Positions 25,519 through 34,125 of a stretch of DNA of 64,000 nucleotides are shown here, in pieces. The stretch spans positions 23,477 through 87,476 of the forward strand of contig CAYZVS010000005.1 of NCBI GenBank assembly GCA_964482085.1. Reading direction: 5' to 3'. Numbering within the stretch: position 1 is the first letter of the stretch; every line of letters starts with the position of its first letter. The position numbers and the translations under genes were made by a program. Below the pieces are notes generated by a model. The model was not told the DNA's origin, searched no databases, and saw nothing but the letters and a program-made list of their open reading frames with translations. Source of the DNA: CAIXDN01 sp964482085. GTDB taxonomy: Bacteria > Patescibacteriota > Patescibacteriia > 2-12-FULL-60-25.

Positions 25519-26553
25519 TTACGTAATCAACATCGCATCGCCAAAAGAATAAAAGCGATAGTCATACTCGATCGCGTGTTTATAGGCGTTCATGATCGAC
25601 TCGCGACCAGCAAAAGCACTTACAAGTACAATCAGCGTTGATTTTGGAAGATGAAAATTCGTAATCATTCCATCGGCAACTTTGAATTCGTAGCCCGGTG
25701 TAATAAACAAACTCGTAAATCCTGACCAGTTGGAAGTTTTTCCTTGTGTTGCCCAGCTTTCAAGCGCGCGCATCGCTGTTGTTCCAACAACGATCACACG
25801 TCGGCCTTCTTTTTTAGCTTTTTCGATTGCTAGCGAAGTAGTTTCTGGAACATGTGCCCACTCGGAATGCATTACATGTTCTTCCAGCGTCTCGCCTTTC
25901 ATTGGCCGGAATGTTCCAAGTCCAACATGCAGTGTTATAAAGTTTGTGTCGACGCCTTTTTCACGTAGCTTCTCGAGTAACGCATCCGTAAAATGAAATC
26001 CGGCCGTTGGTGCAGCTACTGAGCCAACATTTTTGGCATAAGTCGTCTGGTAAACGGAAGTATTTTCTTTGGTCGGCTCCAGATAGGGTGGAACAGGTAC
26101 CTCGCCATATCGATCAGCAAGCTCAAACACGCCTTGCGGATACATACCAAAATCGATATCAACCGTTCCGTCATCTCGTTTACCAAGAACGCGCGCCTTT
26201 GTTCCATCCGCAAACTCTACACGGCATCCGGAATGGAGCTTTTTCCCTGGTCTAGCGAGTGCGATCCAGATATCTCCTTCAGGGCGCAGTAGGAAAATCT
26301 CCACTTCCTTCCCGGCCTCACGAGTATTCTTTCCGTAGATAACCGCTTTAAGTCTCGCTTTAAAAACCTTTGAATCATTAAAAATAAGGAGATCCCCCTT
26401 GCGTAAAAGCTCGGGCAAATCACTTACCTGTTTGCCTTGAATCGTTCCCGTATTCCGGTCGAGCGCTAAAAGCTTGGCCGCTTCACGCGGTTCCATGGGA
26501 TTCTGGGCAATGCGCTCCGGAGGGAGAACGTAATCAAAGAGAGAGGTTTTCAT
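25519..26553 (-). CDS. queA: S-adenosylmethionine:tRNA ribosyltransferase-isomerase QueA
   Basis: At 344 residues it is the usual length. Recognisable blocks are FDYVLPPERIAQNPMEPRE at the N-terminus, DLLIFNDSKVFKARL, VPVPPYLEPTKENTSVYQTT, GSVAAPTAGFHFTDALLEKL, ITLHVGLGTFRPMKGETLEE, and TNFHLPKSTLIVLVSAFAG near the C-terminus. QueA transfers and rearranges the ribosyl group of SAM to 7-aminomethyl-7-deazaguanine on tRNA, giving epoxyqueuosine. No tgt, queG or preQ1-synthesis genes are here, and CPR bacteria commonly salvage the base. It faces the envelope gene and shares no space with it. Confidence 0.95.
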   Translation of the reverse strand: MKTSLFDYVLPPERIAQNPMEPREAAKLLALDRNTGTIQGKQVSDLPELLRKGDLLIFNDSKVFKARLKAVIYGKNTREAGKEVEIFLLRPEGDIWIALARPGKKLHSGCRVEFADGTKARVLGKRDDGTVDIDFGMYPQGVFELADRYGEVPVPPYLEPTKENTSVYQTTYAKNVGSVAAPTAGFHFTDALLEKLREKGVDTNFITLHVGLGTFRPMKGETLEEHVMHSEWAHVPETTSLAIEKAKKEGRRVIVVGTTAMRALESWATQGKTSNWSGFTSLFITPGYEFKVADGMITNFHLPKSTLIVLVSAFAGRESIMNAYKHAIEYDYRFYSFGDAMLIT

Positions 26554-26599
26554 TTGCGCTAGGTATAGATGATTTTTTTGATTTTGTCTAGGGTGACAC

Positions 26600-26643
26600 T
26601 TGACGGAACTCGATAGATTTCATACTATTCATACCGTTCATAC
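26600..26643 (+). promoter_or_regulatory. Promoter with three phased TCATAC repeats upstream of the AbrB-like gene
   Basis: TTGACG at 26600-26605, spacer of 17, TACTAT at 26623-26628. Three copies of TCATAC at 26620, 26629 and 26638, exactly nine bases apart, run across the -10 box and the start region. This arrangement suggests an operator for repression, possibly by the regulator encoded just downstream. Confidence 0.5.
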
Positions 26644-26647
26644 TCCT

Positions 26648-26878
26648 ATGAAAACCGCCTGCAACCCAGACGACCATATGCTCGGCTCTACCGTTATGGG
26701 AGAGCGCGGCCAAGTTGTGATTCCCAAGGAATTCCGTGATAAAATGGCTCTTGAATCCGGTGCTCGTCTGGTAGTCATGCAGCATGGCGATGGGCCGATC
26801 TGTCTCATCAAAGCCGATGAAATGAAAGAATTTGTAAAAAGCATGTACGATAAAATCAATTCCGTTTTGGGTAAATAA
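26648..26878 (+). CDS. AbrB/SpoVT-type swapped-hairpin DNA-binding protein
   Basis: Starting at 26648, the protein has 76 residues. The core GERGQVVIPKEFRDKMALES is the AbrB (SpoVT/MazE) fold signature, followed by GARLVVMQHGDGPICLIKAD and a short helical tail. Such proteins dimerise and act as transition-state regulators or antitoxins. No toxin gene is adjacent; downstream is the MacAB-type exporter, 44 bases away, which it may control. A later ATG at 26681 (MLGSTVMGERG) would also preserve the domain. The promoter just upstream carries phased TCATAC repeats. Confidence 0.8.
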   Translation: MKTACNPDDHMLGSTVMGERGQVVIPKEFRDKMALESGARLVVMQHGDGPICLIKADEMKEFVKSMYDKINSVLGK

Positions 26879-26922
26879 CCTTATCTCTATCGATTCAGGC
26901 TCCGGAGGAAGCCATCATATAT

Positions 26923-28797
26923 ATGACAGATAACATGGAAGTCCCGCTTGCAGCCACCAAGAAACCCCGTTTTGGTTTTCTGAAAAAGAAAGCATTTTAT
27001 ATTCCCGCAATCATTGTCGTGATCGCTGGCGGCTGGTTTTTCTTTGGGCGAGGTGGAAGCAAAGGGCCTTTTTATGAAACGCGCCAAGTAGAAAAGGGGA
27101 GCGTTGTACAAACCGTCGAGGTTACTGGTGAAATCAAGCCAGACGCCCGCCTGAACCTGTCCTTCAAAAGCACAGCTTCACTCAACCGCATCAACAAAAA
27201 AATCGGCAGCATCGTAAAGCGCGGTGATGTGATTGCCGAGCTTGAAGCTCGCGACTTACGTTTTAGCGCAGAACGGGCACGAGCTTCTTTGGCTATCGCC
27301 CAAGCAAATTTAAATGCGCGCCTTGCCGGTGAAACAAAAGAAACGATTGCCATCGCTCAAGCCCAAACAGATCAGGCAGCTGCAGATTTGGAGGCAACAC
27401 GCCAAAACGTTCAGAATGAGCTCCGTATTTCAGAGCTCGCTTTGGAAAAAGCCAAAACGGATTTTGAAACAAATGGAGCGACCTCCAACCAGACCGTTTC
27501 AGCAGCCCACGCCAACCTTCGCTCCGCCCTGCAAGGCGCTATGGGTCCGATGCGTTCTGGTTTGATCGATGGTGATGCAGAGATTGGTGTCGATAACACC
27601 TCCGCCAACGATTTGTATGAGAGTGTTCTTGGTATCTACGCTCGTGAATCGCTTGAGCGTGCCAAGCAGGCTTATCCTGTTGCCAAGAACGCCGTGAACG
27701 CTGTCGATATTTCCGTACGCAGCCTTTCATCTACGACACCAGATGCGGACGTTTTGCTAATCGGCGAGCAAGTCCAAGATGCGCTACGCAAAACCCAGCT
27801 GTATCTCGATGAAGTACAAAAAGTCCTCGCAGGAACGATCAACAATATTAATCTTTCGGACGCGACACTGTCTGGCAAGAAAGCGTCCATCGATGGGGAT
27901 CGTGCCAGCGTAAGCTCAAACCTTACGAGTGTCACAAGCTATATCGAATCCGCTCGCTCTAGCACGATCTCGCAGAGTGGTTCCAAGGAAACACTGCAGA
28001 TCACCTACGAGACAGCTCAAGCAAATTACGAAATCGCACAAAAGAATTTGGTTACCAAGGTAAAAACTGCGGAAACCAATCTTGCTATCCAGCAAGCAAA
28101 TCTCGCTCTGCGCCAGGCCCCGCCGCGCTCGGTCGACGTTGCTGGTTTGCGCGCACAAGTTCTTGATGCGCAAACAGCCTATCAGCAAGCACAAGAACGT
28201 TTAGCAGATGTGCAAATCATTGCTCCGGTTGACGGAGTCGTGACGGACATTGTTCCAAGCATCGGTGAGCAAGTCAGTGCGAATGTCACGGCCGTTAAAA
28301 TGGTTTCAACAGAAGGTTACTCGGTCGAGGCGCTTGTCCCAGAAGCAGATATTGCGAAAGTCGAACCTGGTCAGTCCGTGGAGATCACGCTCGATGCCTT
28401 TGGCGACGATGTGAAATTCAAAGGATCGATTATCTCGGAAAATCCGGATCAAACCAAGGTTTCCGACGCAATCTACTACAAAGTCTACGCGACCATCGAC
28501 CCATCTGGTCTTGATGTAAAACCAGGCATGACATCCAATTTGATTATTAAGACAGGTAGCCGTGAGGATGTTTTAGTCATTCCAACGCGCTCCATTCGTG
28601 ATCGCGACGGCCAACGTTATGTACGCACCATTGTGAACGGCACAGTGAAAGAAACCGATATTGAACTTGGTCTTCGTGGCGATGAAGGTCGCGCAGAAGT
28701 GACGAAGGGACTCTCGGAAAACCAGATCATTGTAATCAGTGAAGTTTCAGCTGACGAATTTGGGAAGCTCGACGAAGCATCCAAGAAAGGAAATTAA
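26923..28797 (+). CDS. MacA/HlyD-type periplasmic adaptor of an ABC exporter
   Basis: A 624-residue protein with a membrane helix at about residues 22-44 (FYIPAIIVVIAGGWFFFG). It then shows a barrel-sandwich hybrid start (QVEKGSVVQTVEVTGEI, IGSIVKRGDVIAELEARDL), a long alpha-helical coiled-coil hairpin (85-400), the second lipoyl half (DVQIIAPVDGVVTDIVPSIG), and a beta-barrel plus membrane-proximal region (AKVEPGQSVEITLDAFGDD, LDVKPGMTSNLIIKTGSRE). In diderms MacA links MacB to TolC. In a CPR cell without a classical outer membrane it would only contact the permease. It leads an operon with an ATPase and two permeases (26923-31999), three bases from the ATPase. Confidence 0.85.
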   Translation: MTDNMEVPLAATKKPRFGFLKKKAFYIPAIIVVIAGGWFFFGRGGSKGPFYETRQVEKGSVVQTVEVTGEIKPDARLNLSFKSTASLNRINKKIGSIVKRGDVIAELEARDLRFSAERARASLAIAQANLNARLAGETKETIAIAQAQTDQAAADLEATRQNVQNELRISELALEKAKTDFETNGATSNQTVSAAHANLRSALQGAMGPMRSGLIDGDAEIGVDNTSANDLYESVLGIYARESLERAKQAYPVAKNAVNAVDISVRSLSSTTPDADVLLIGEQVQDALRKTQLYLDEVQKVLAGTINNINLSDATLSGKKASIDGDRASVSSNLTSVTSYIESARSSTISQSGSKETLQITYETAQANYEIAQKNLVTKVKTAETNLAIQQANLALRQAPPRSVDVAGLRAQVLDAQTAYQQAQERLADVQIIAPVDGVVTDIVPSIGEQVSANVTAVKMVSTEGYSVEALVPEADIAKVEPGQSVEITLDAFGDDVKFKGSIISENPDQTKVSDAIYYKVYATIDPSGLDVKPGMTSNLIIKTGSREDVLVIPTRSIRDRDGQRYVRTIVNGTVKETDIELGLRGDEGRAEVTKGLSENQIIVISEVSADEFGKLDEASKKGN

Positions 28798-28799
28798 CT

Positions 28800-29537
28800 A
28801 TGGCTACGACTCCGGCTGTAATCCGTGTCGAAGGCCTCAAAAAAGCCTACTTCAACGACGGTGTGCCGACGCATGTCCTGCATGGCATCGATTTTGAAAT
28901 TCCAAAAGGACAATTCGTGGCCATCATGGGTCCTTCCGGCTCTGGAAAATCTACCTTGATGCAGATTCTTGGTTTTCTCGACAACATAACAGGAGGCAAA
29001 TACTTATTTGAAGGTCGTGACGTTTCCAAGATGACGGATGACGAGCTCGCGATGATGCGCGGAGAAAAAATTGGATTCATCTTCCAATCTTTTAACCTAT
29101 TACCAAAGACGTCTGTCCTCGAGAACGTAAAGCTTCCGCTCTTGTATTCCGATGTTCCGTTGCGCGACCGCGATAAGCTAGCCTTGGAAGCGATCGATAT
29201 TGTTGGCATGCGACACCGTATTAACAATCTCTCCAATCAGCTCTCTGGTGGTGAGCGTCAGCGTGTTGCCGTTGCCCGTGCGCTCGTTCGCAAACCATCT
29301 GTGATCTTTGCCGACGAGCCAACAGGAAACCTCGACTCAAAAAACGGCCAGGCGATCATGGATACATTGCTCGATTTGAACCTGAATCAAGGTCATACGA
29401 TCATACTCGTTACCCATGAAACGGATACAGCAGCATATGCCGAGCGTATCTTGACGTTACGTGACGGCAAGCTCGTAGGTGATCGTCGTACTAACGGAGA
29501 ACGTCACAAGCTCGGCGATACGGAACTTCGTAAATAA
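28800..29537 (+). CDS. ABC transporter ATPase of the MacB/LolD type
   Basis: The 245-residue nucleotide-binding protein has a complete set of motifs: Walker A GPSGSGKST, Q-loop IFQSFNLLPKTSV, signature LSGGERQRVAVARALV, Walker B VIFADEPTGNLDS, and H-loop ILVTHETDTA. The composition fits the family that drives mechanotransmission type export (MacB, LolD, FtsE). It serves the two permeases that follow; one or both may assemble with it. The gene is translationally linked on both sides, three bases after the adaptor and seven before the first permease. Confidence 0.95.
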   Translation: MATTPAVIRVEGLKKAYFNDGVPTHVLHGIDFEIPKGQFVAIMGPSGSGKSTLMQILGFLDNITGGKYLFEGRDVSKMTDDELAMMRGEKIGFIFQSFNLLPKTSVLENVKLPLLYSDVPLRDRDKLALEAIDIVGMRHRINNLSNQLSGGERQRVAVARALVRKPSVIFADEPTGNLDSKNGQAIMDTLLDLNLNQGHTIILVTHETDTAAYAERILTLRDGKLVGDRRTNGERHKLGDTELRK

Positions 29538-29544
29538 GAACAAC

Positions 29545-30762
29545 ATGCATATTCGCGACCTGACAAAATCGGCATTTCAAAGTCTCGGGCGCACCAAGGG
29601 GCGCACGGCAATGACGATGCTCGGTATCGTAATTGGTATCACCTCCGTGATTCTGATTTTGTCGATCGCGGAAGCGGCACAGCGTTACATTGTCGGTACT
29701 GTAAACTCGTTTGGCAGCGGTTTGATTATCGTCGCCAACGGTCCGCCAAGTTCCGGAAGTTTCACGAATACATTTGCAGAAGAGGTGCTGACTTATGACG
29801 ATGTACGCGCTTTAAAGGATAAGCCGTGGCTAGAACTTGCTGTGGCAAGTATTGAGATCGATGACGATATTTTTTCCAATGGGATCGAGCGTAAGGGAAA
29901 AGTAACGGCCACCATGCCGGATCAATTAAAGTTCTACGATCAGCGTACGGATGACGGAATGTTCTTTTCTCAAGACGACGTCGACGCGCGTTCCCGTGTC
30001 GCAGTGCTTGGTAGTGAAATTTCTCGAGATCTTTTTGGTGATGAAAGTCCAGTGGGAAAAAGTCTAAGAATCAATCGTCAGAACTTCCGAGTGGTCGGAA
30101 AAATGGAAGCGATTGGTTCAAAGAATTTTGAGAACCTGGACCGAAATATCTATATTCCTGTAACGGCCGGAATGGACCTTTATAGCAAGAAATACGTACA
30201 AGTAATTGTTCTACGTACGAATCTGCTTTCCATTACAGACGGAATGCGCCGTGTGCAAGACCTACTTCGGGATCGTCATAATCTGGACTTTGGTGAAGAG
30301 GATGACTTTAATGTGCTTTCGCAAGAAGAGCTAATCAAGACAGCTTCTCAAATTACGGATATTCTTGGTGTTTTGCTCACGGCCATTGCAGCGATTTCTC
30401 TTGTTGTGGGTGGTATCGGCATCATGAACATCATGTATGTCTCCGTTACGGAGCGCACAAAAGAAATTGGCTTGCGCAAATCGCTTGGTGCTCGTAGTCG
30501 TGATGTTCTCGCACAGTTTTTATTTGAGGCGATTGTTTTGACGGGTACGGGAGGCTTGATTGGTGTCGCACTTGGTGTGTTCTTGTCATGGCTAGCGATT
30601 CAAGTGATCTCGACATTCCAGTCGGGCTGGTCCTTTGCACTTTCATGGACTGGGATTGCGCTTGGGTTCTTTGTCTCCGCAACGATCGGCATCGTGTTTG
30701 GTTATACGCCAGCCAGGAAAGCCGCCTCACTCAATCCGATCGAGGCTTTACGTAAAGAATAG
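29545..30762 (+). CDS. MacB-type ABC transporter permease (first copy)
   Basis: I start at 29545, giving 405 residues. The pattern is that of the FtsX/MacB family: an N-terminal membrane helix (MTMLGIVIGITSVILILSI), a 200-residue outside MacB_PCD domain (including AVLGSEISRDLFGDESPVG and FRVVGKMEAIGSK), and three C-terminal helices starting DILGVLLTAIAAISLVVGGI. The VTERTKEIGLRKSLGARSRD coupling loop contacts the ATPase. It is closely related to the next gene, so the pair could form a heterodimer. It is followed one base later by the second permease. Confidence 0.9.
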   Translation: MHIRDLTKSAFQSLGRTKGRTAMTMLGIVIGITSVILILSIAEAAQRYIVGTVNSFGSGLIIVANGPPSSGSFTNTFAEEVLTYDDVRALKDKPWLELAVASIEIDDDIFSNGIERKGKVTATMPDQLKFYDQRTDDGMFFSQDDVDARSRVAVLGSEISRDLFGDESPVGKSLRINRQNFRVVGKMEAIGSKNFENLDRNIYIPVTAGMDLYSKKYVQVIVLRTNLLSITDGMRRVQDLLRDRHNLDFGEEDDFNVLSQEELIKTASQITDILGVLLTAIAAISLVVGGIGIMNIMYVSVTERTKEIGLRKSLGARSRDVLAQFLFEAIVLTGTGGLIGVALGVFLSWLAIQVISTFQSGWSFALSWTGIALGFFVSATIGIVFGYTPARKAASLNPIEALRKE

Positions 30763-30763
30763 T

Positions 30764-31999
30764 ATGAAAATCCAAGACCTTGTCTCAATTTCATTCAAGA
30801 GTTTGCTACGTAATAAAGCGCGAGCAATTTTGACGATGCTTGGAATTGTGATTGGAATCGCTTCCGTTATTCTGATGCTTTCCATCGGCAAGGCGGCCGA
30901 GAGCTACCTGCTTTCTAACGTCGCTTCATTTGGATCGGATGTGCTGAACGTTGCCAATGGAAGCGGCGAGGTAAAAAGCGGTGCTCCAAATCCAACCACA
31001 AAGCAGTCGCTTACGCTCAAGGATTATCGTGAATTAAAGCGCCAGCCATGGGTTGAGAGTGTGAATGCATCGATCATTAGCTCGAGCGTTTTAACGTATG
31101 GTCCGGAGAACATTAATGCGAATGTATATGGATCGACAGAAGGTGAGATCAAAGTATTCTCTACCTCAAAAGTACGTGAAGGAAGATTTTTATTGAATGA
31201 CGATGTCGATGCGCATGCAAAAGTTGTCGTCCTTGGCGATAAAATCGCACGTGAACTGTTTGGAGACGCTTCTCCGGTTGGAAAACAGATTAAGATTCGA
31301 CGTCAAAATTTTCGAGTGGTCGGCGTAATGGAAAAAGGAGGAACGCGCTTTTTCACAAAGCTCGATGAAATCGCCTACATCCCTCTCACGAGTGCGATGG
31401 ACCTTTATAGCCGTGACCGAATCAACTTCCTCGCGTTTACGCCAAAGGACATTACGGTGAATCAAGCAAAAGAAGAGGTTCGGTTTTTATTCCGTGAAAC
31501 TCATAAGCTCGATAACCCAAACGGAGAGCTATCTAAAGACGATTTCCGTGTCCTGACACAGGACGATGCGCAGAAAAATGCAGGTTTGATTGGCCAGGTG
31601 TTGTCTATCCTTCTCGGATCTATCGCGGCGATCTCACTCGTTGTTGGTGGAATCGGAATCATGAATATCATGTTCGTCACCGTTACGGAGCGCACCGCGG
31701 AGATCGGGTTACGTAAAGCTCTTGGTGCAAAAAGTGCTGATGTGTTGGGTCAATTTCTTGCCGAGGCGATTGCCGTAACCTCTGTTGGTGGTTTGGTTGG
31801 TATTATTTTTGGAGTGCTTCTCTCCTGGCTCACGATTCAGATTCTGAATGCCTTGCAAGGTGGTTGGACGTTCCAGCTTTCACTTGGCTCTATTGCGCTC
31901 GCCTTCAGCGTGTCAGCGATCATCGGTATCGTCTTTGGTTATACACCTGCTCGTCGCGCCTCAAAGCTCTCTCCAATTGAAGCCCTGCGCTACGAGTAA
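30764..31999 (+). CDS. MacB-type ABC transporter permease (second copy)
   Basis: This 411-residue paralogue of the preceding gene starts at 30764, immediately after it. It has the same layout: helix MLGIVIGIASVILMLSIGKA, an outside domain with VVLGDKIARELFGDASPVG and FRVVGVMEKGGTRFF, then helices beginning ILLGSIAAISLVVGGIGIMN, and the coupling loop VTERTAEIGLRKALGAKSAD. Duplicated permeases served by one ATPase suggest a heterodimeric exporter. The transported substrate cannot be read from sequence; peptides, lipids or lipoproteins are possible for this family. Confidence 0.9.
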   Translation: MKIQDLVSISFKSLLRNKARAILTMLGIVIGIASVILMLSIGKAAESYLLSNVASFGSDVLNVANGSGEVKSGAPNPTTKQSLTLKDYRELKRQPWVESVNASIISSSVLTYGPENINANVYGSTEGEIKVFSTSKVREGRFLLNDDVDAHAKVVVLGDKIARELFGDASPVGKQIKIRRQNFRVVGVMEKGGTRFFTKLDEIAYIPLTSAMDLYSRDRINFLAFTPKDITVNQAKEEVRFLFRETHKLDNPNGELSKDDFRVLTQDDAQKNAGLIGQVLSILLGSIAAISLVVGGIGIMNIMFVTVTERTAEIGLRKALGAKSADVLGQFLAEAIAVTSVGGLVGIIFGVLLSWLTIQILNALQGGWTFQLSLGSIALAFSVSAIIGIVFGYTPARRASKLSPIEALRYE

Positions 32000-32004
32000 G
32001 GGGA

Positions 32005-32033
32005 TTGACATTTTGTTATTTTTTCGACAAACT
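32005..32033 (+). promoter_or_regulatory. Sigma70-type promoter for the 98-residue gene
   Basis: TTGACA at 32005-32010, spacer of 17, CAAACT at 32028-32033 (a weak -10). It starts directly after the permease stop. Confidence 0.5.
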
Positions 32034-32052
32034 CCGAGTGGAGGCTACCCTG

Positions 32053-32349
32053 GTGAACAAGCAAGAAATTAAACCGGAAGACGTTCTACATGCAGCAAAA
32101 CTCTACACGACCGTCGTAGGAGTCGTTGGGAAGCCAGTCATGTGTCGCGCCGCAGGTGATGTCTTCGCCTGTATCGTCTGCTCCTGCGTGATCGAGGAGC
32201 ATGTGATAACCCTCGGTTTGTCGCTTCTCAGGTTCCAGAAATCCAAGGTTGTTGCACTGGTCTTTGACTCCAAGTCGATCGCTTGGTCGCTACATCTAGA
32301 AAAGCGGAATCCGCAGAAGATCGACTTCATCGAGTTCTATCACTCCTAA
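32053..32349 (+). CDS. Uncharacterised 98-residue protein
   Basis: I choose the GTG at 32053, since GGAGG stands eight bases before it; the longer frame from 32005 would start inside the promoter. The protein begins MNKQEIKPEDVLHAAKLYTT and has a Cys-rich centre (FACIVCSCVIEEHVITLGLS), then SKVVALVFDSKSIAWSLHLE and an acidic, aromatic end. The CxxCxC cluster might bind metal. There is no membrane helix. I recognise no family. It has its own promoter and terminator, and begins the 4-kb run of cassette-style genes to 36334. Confidence 0.65.
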   Translation: MNKQEIKPEDVLHAAKLYTTVVGVVGKPVMCRAAGDVFACIVCSCVIEEHVITLGLSLLRFQKSKVVALVFDSKSIAWSLHLEKRNPQKIDFIEFYHS

Positions 32350-32353
32350 GCGC

Positions 32354-32388
32354 ACGCCGCTGGTATACTCCCAGCGGCGTTTCGTTTT
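32354..32388 (+). terminator. Intrinsic terminator whose loop holds the next gene's -10 box
   Basis: ACGCCGCTGG at 32354-32363 pairs with CCAGCGGCGT at 32371-32380 and is followed by TTCGTTTT. The loop contains TATACT (32364-32369), with TGG before it, a plausible extended -10 element for the methyltransferase gene starting at 32391. Confidence 0.8.
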
Positions 32389-32390
32389 CT

Positions 32391-32888
32391 ATGCAATTCA
32401 TTGGATTGATCCTGCTTTTGCTCGCATTAGCATTCTTTGCAAGATATTTTGTCGGTTTTGGTATTGGGGCTCCTTGGCTTCCGTTGCGTAAGCGCGATAT
32501 TCCCGACGGTGTAGCACTCGCAGAAGTAAGTAGCCACGATGTTGTGATCGACCTTGGCTCTGGTGATGGCCGACTCCTTGTTGAAGCGGCCAAAAGGGGA
32601 GCGACCGTGATCGGCTACGAGTTAAATCCGCTCCTTGTCTGGTGGTCCCGCAAAAAGCTTTCCGATTTTGGAAATCGCGCCACGGTTTATCGCAAAAATC
32701 TCCTCGACGCTGATCTCTCAGAGGCGAGTGTTATCTACCTATTTGGCATCACGTCGATCATGCCGCAGATCGCAAAAAAACTGACAGCGGAATGTCGCTC
32801 CGGAACGAGAATTATCTCTTTTGCTTTTGAACTGCCTGGATGGAAACCAGATGTAACCAAAGGAATCGCACTCCGTTACACCCGTTGA
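32391..32888 (+). CDS. Membrane-anchored SAM-dependent methyltransferase
   Basis: The 165-residue product has an N-terminal membrane helix (residues 2-25, IGLILLLLALAFFARYFVG) followed by a class I methyltransferase domain. Motif I is VVIDLGSGDGRLLVEAAKRG; the acidic end of strand two is IGYELNPLLVWWSRKKL; and the post-II region is VIYLFGITSIMPQIAKKLT. The Gly-rich loop and the Glu that contacts the SAM ribose are both present. The substrate is unknown. Similar small anchored methyltransferases occur in many CPR genomes. It looks like a core gene placed between two cassettes. The TTGACA of the next promoter overlaps its stop. Confidence 0.8.
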   Translation: MQFIGLILLLLALAFFARYFVGFGIGAPWLPLRKRDIPDGVALAEVSSHDVVIDLGSGDGRLLVEAAKRGATVIGYELNPLLVWWSRKKLSDFGNRATVYRKNLLDADLSEASVIYLFGITSIMPQIAKKLTAECRSGTRIISFAFELPGWKPDVTKGIALRYTR

Positions 32889-32913
32889 CATTTTGTTAAA
32901 AAAGCGGTACACC
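32885..32913 (+). promoter_or_regulatory. Sigma70-type promoter for the 32941-34000 gene pair
   Basis: TTGACA at 32885-32890, spacer of 17, TACACC at 32908-32913 (weak -10). It overlaps the methyltransferase stop codon. Confidence 0.5.
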
Positions 32914-32940
32914 AAGCCTGTTCTTTTCAGTGAGGAAAAC

Positions 32941-33543
32941 ATGCACAAGGTTCTCGATAATCTGGGCAAGGTCCGTGAGGAGTGCCATCGGACAGACAAA
33001 CTCGCCAAGCACTTCAATCTCACGGTCTCTTCTGGAGATCGTGATTCCCTGCGCTGGGGTTACTCAGATTTCTTCATGCCCAAGAGCCGGGTGGAGAAGC
33101 CGATGCAAATCGGGTTCTCGCGCGACGTCTTTCTCCTGCCGGACTCCCACATTGAGTTCGACTATGAGCTGGGCTTCGCCGACGAGTTCGAGCTGAGCTC
33201 GAGTCGGCTGATCGTTGCGTATCGGCTCACCTTTACGCAGGAGTTTGGCGAGGAAGACTCGCCGACGATCTATTCCTTTCCCGTCACGATTTTCTATGAA
33301 GCCGTAGAAAATCGCTGGCGTGCCTCGGCTAAGATTCGCCACGGCGAGGAAAAGAAAACACCCTATGTTCGACCCAAGAACTGGGCGGACATGCTCGAGG
33401 CAAGCGGGCTCGACTTTGGCGAGCTTGCCCAAGGGCTCAAGAAGGATCGCGCCTACAACAATATCGAGGCCATGATGGCGATAGCTGTCAGTCATGCACC
33501 GTCACGCAAACAGCTCAAAGCGCGGGTGCTCCGTGCAGGATGA
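32941..33543 (+). CDS. Uncharacterised 200-residue protein
   Basis: The start at 32941 has GAGG five bases before it. The protein (MHKVLDNLGKVREECHRTDK at the start) is soluble, strand-rich in the middle (IEFDYELGFADEFELSSSRL, YRLTFTQEFGEEDSPTIYSF) and ends with a basic helix. No family is recognised. The next gene overlaps it by 11 bases, so the two are coupled and probably cooperate. The gene is part of the cassette-style run and looks richer in G/C at third positions than the MacB genes upstream. Confidence 0.65.
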   Translation: MHKVLDNLGKVREECHRTDKLAKHFNLTVSSGDRDSLRWGYSDFFMPKSRVEKPMQIGFSRDVFLLPDSHIEFDYELGFADEFELSSSRLIVAYRLTFTQEFGEEDSPTIYSFPVTIFYEAVENRWRASAKIRHGEEKKTPYVRPKNWADMLEASGLDFGELAQGLKKDRAYNNIEAMMAIAVSHAPSRKQLKARVLRAG

Positions 33544-34000
33544 TATCGACCTCGATGTACTAGCGCATTTTATGCGCGTGCCCCACAAGGGCCTCGCTCG
33601 TATCATCGCAACGCTCGATGTCCTCGGTATCGCAACGGATGAGCGTAAGTGGGCCTCGCGTGGCGATGTAAATTTTCCCCGCATTGAGTATCTCCTCGAT
33701 GACAGCGGCTATCGCCTCAACATGGGCGTGTCGCGCCAACCCTTCAAGGGCCATATTTCGTGGATATCCATCCATGGACTGAACGAGGACAATGAATCCT
33801 CCTCGATTCTCCGGCTCTGCTATCTCGAGGAGAGCCCGCGCTGGTACCGTGAGCATGCGCGCGGAACCTACACGGACGAGCGCATGGGTGCGTTGATCCG
33901 AGAGTGGTTCCCGACAGCTTCCGCGGAAGCTCCGCTCGAGGATGAATATCTGGTCAACGCCACGCTTCAGCACTTTGTGAATCTCCTTCTGGAGGGATAA
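33533..34000 (+). CDS. Uncharacterised 155-residue protein, coupled to the gene upstream
   Basis: I choose the GTG at 33533, which overlaps the end of the upstream gene by 11 bases. The product has blocks FMRVPHKGLARIIATLDVLG, FPRIEYLLDDSGYRLNMGVS, and SSSILRLCYLEESPRWYREH, with a helical, acidic C-terminus. It looks like a small alpha/beta protein with no export signal. I do not recognise it. It might be a partner of the preceding protein. An upstream GTG at 33494 is possible but lies deep in the previous gene. Confidence 0.6.
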   Translation: MQDDIDLDVLAHFMRVPHKGLARIIATLDVLGIATDERKWASRGDVNFPRIEYLLDDSGYRLNMGVSRQPFKGHISWISIHGLNEDNESSSILRLCYLEESPRWYREHARGTYTDERMGALIREWFPTASAEAPLEDEYLVNATLQHFVNLLLEG

Positions 34001-34005
34001 ATATG

Positions 34006-34035
34006 ACGCCGGTCCGCTTCTCGGATCGGCGTTTT
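34006..34035 (+). terminator. Intrinsic terminator of the 32941-34000 pair
   Basis: ACGCCGGTCCG pairs with CGGATCGGCGT (one G-T wobble) around CTTCT, followed by TTT. Confidence 0.8.
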
Positions 34036-34050
34036 GCATAATGCGTAGGA

Positions 34051-34080
34051 TTGACAAAGGCAAAAATATTTTGATATATT
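34051..34080 (+). promoter_or_regulatory. Sigma70-type promoter for the 158-residue gene
   Basis: TTGACA at 34051-34056, then ATATAT (34074-34079, spacing 17) or TATATT (34075-34080, spacing 18). Confidence 0.65.
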
Positions 34081-34125
34081 CTTGCCGCATTCAACCGAGT
34101 GTGTGAACTTTTAAAGGAGCGTGAA

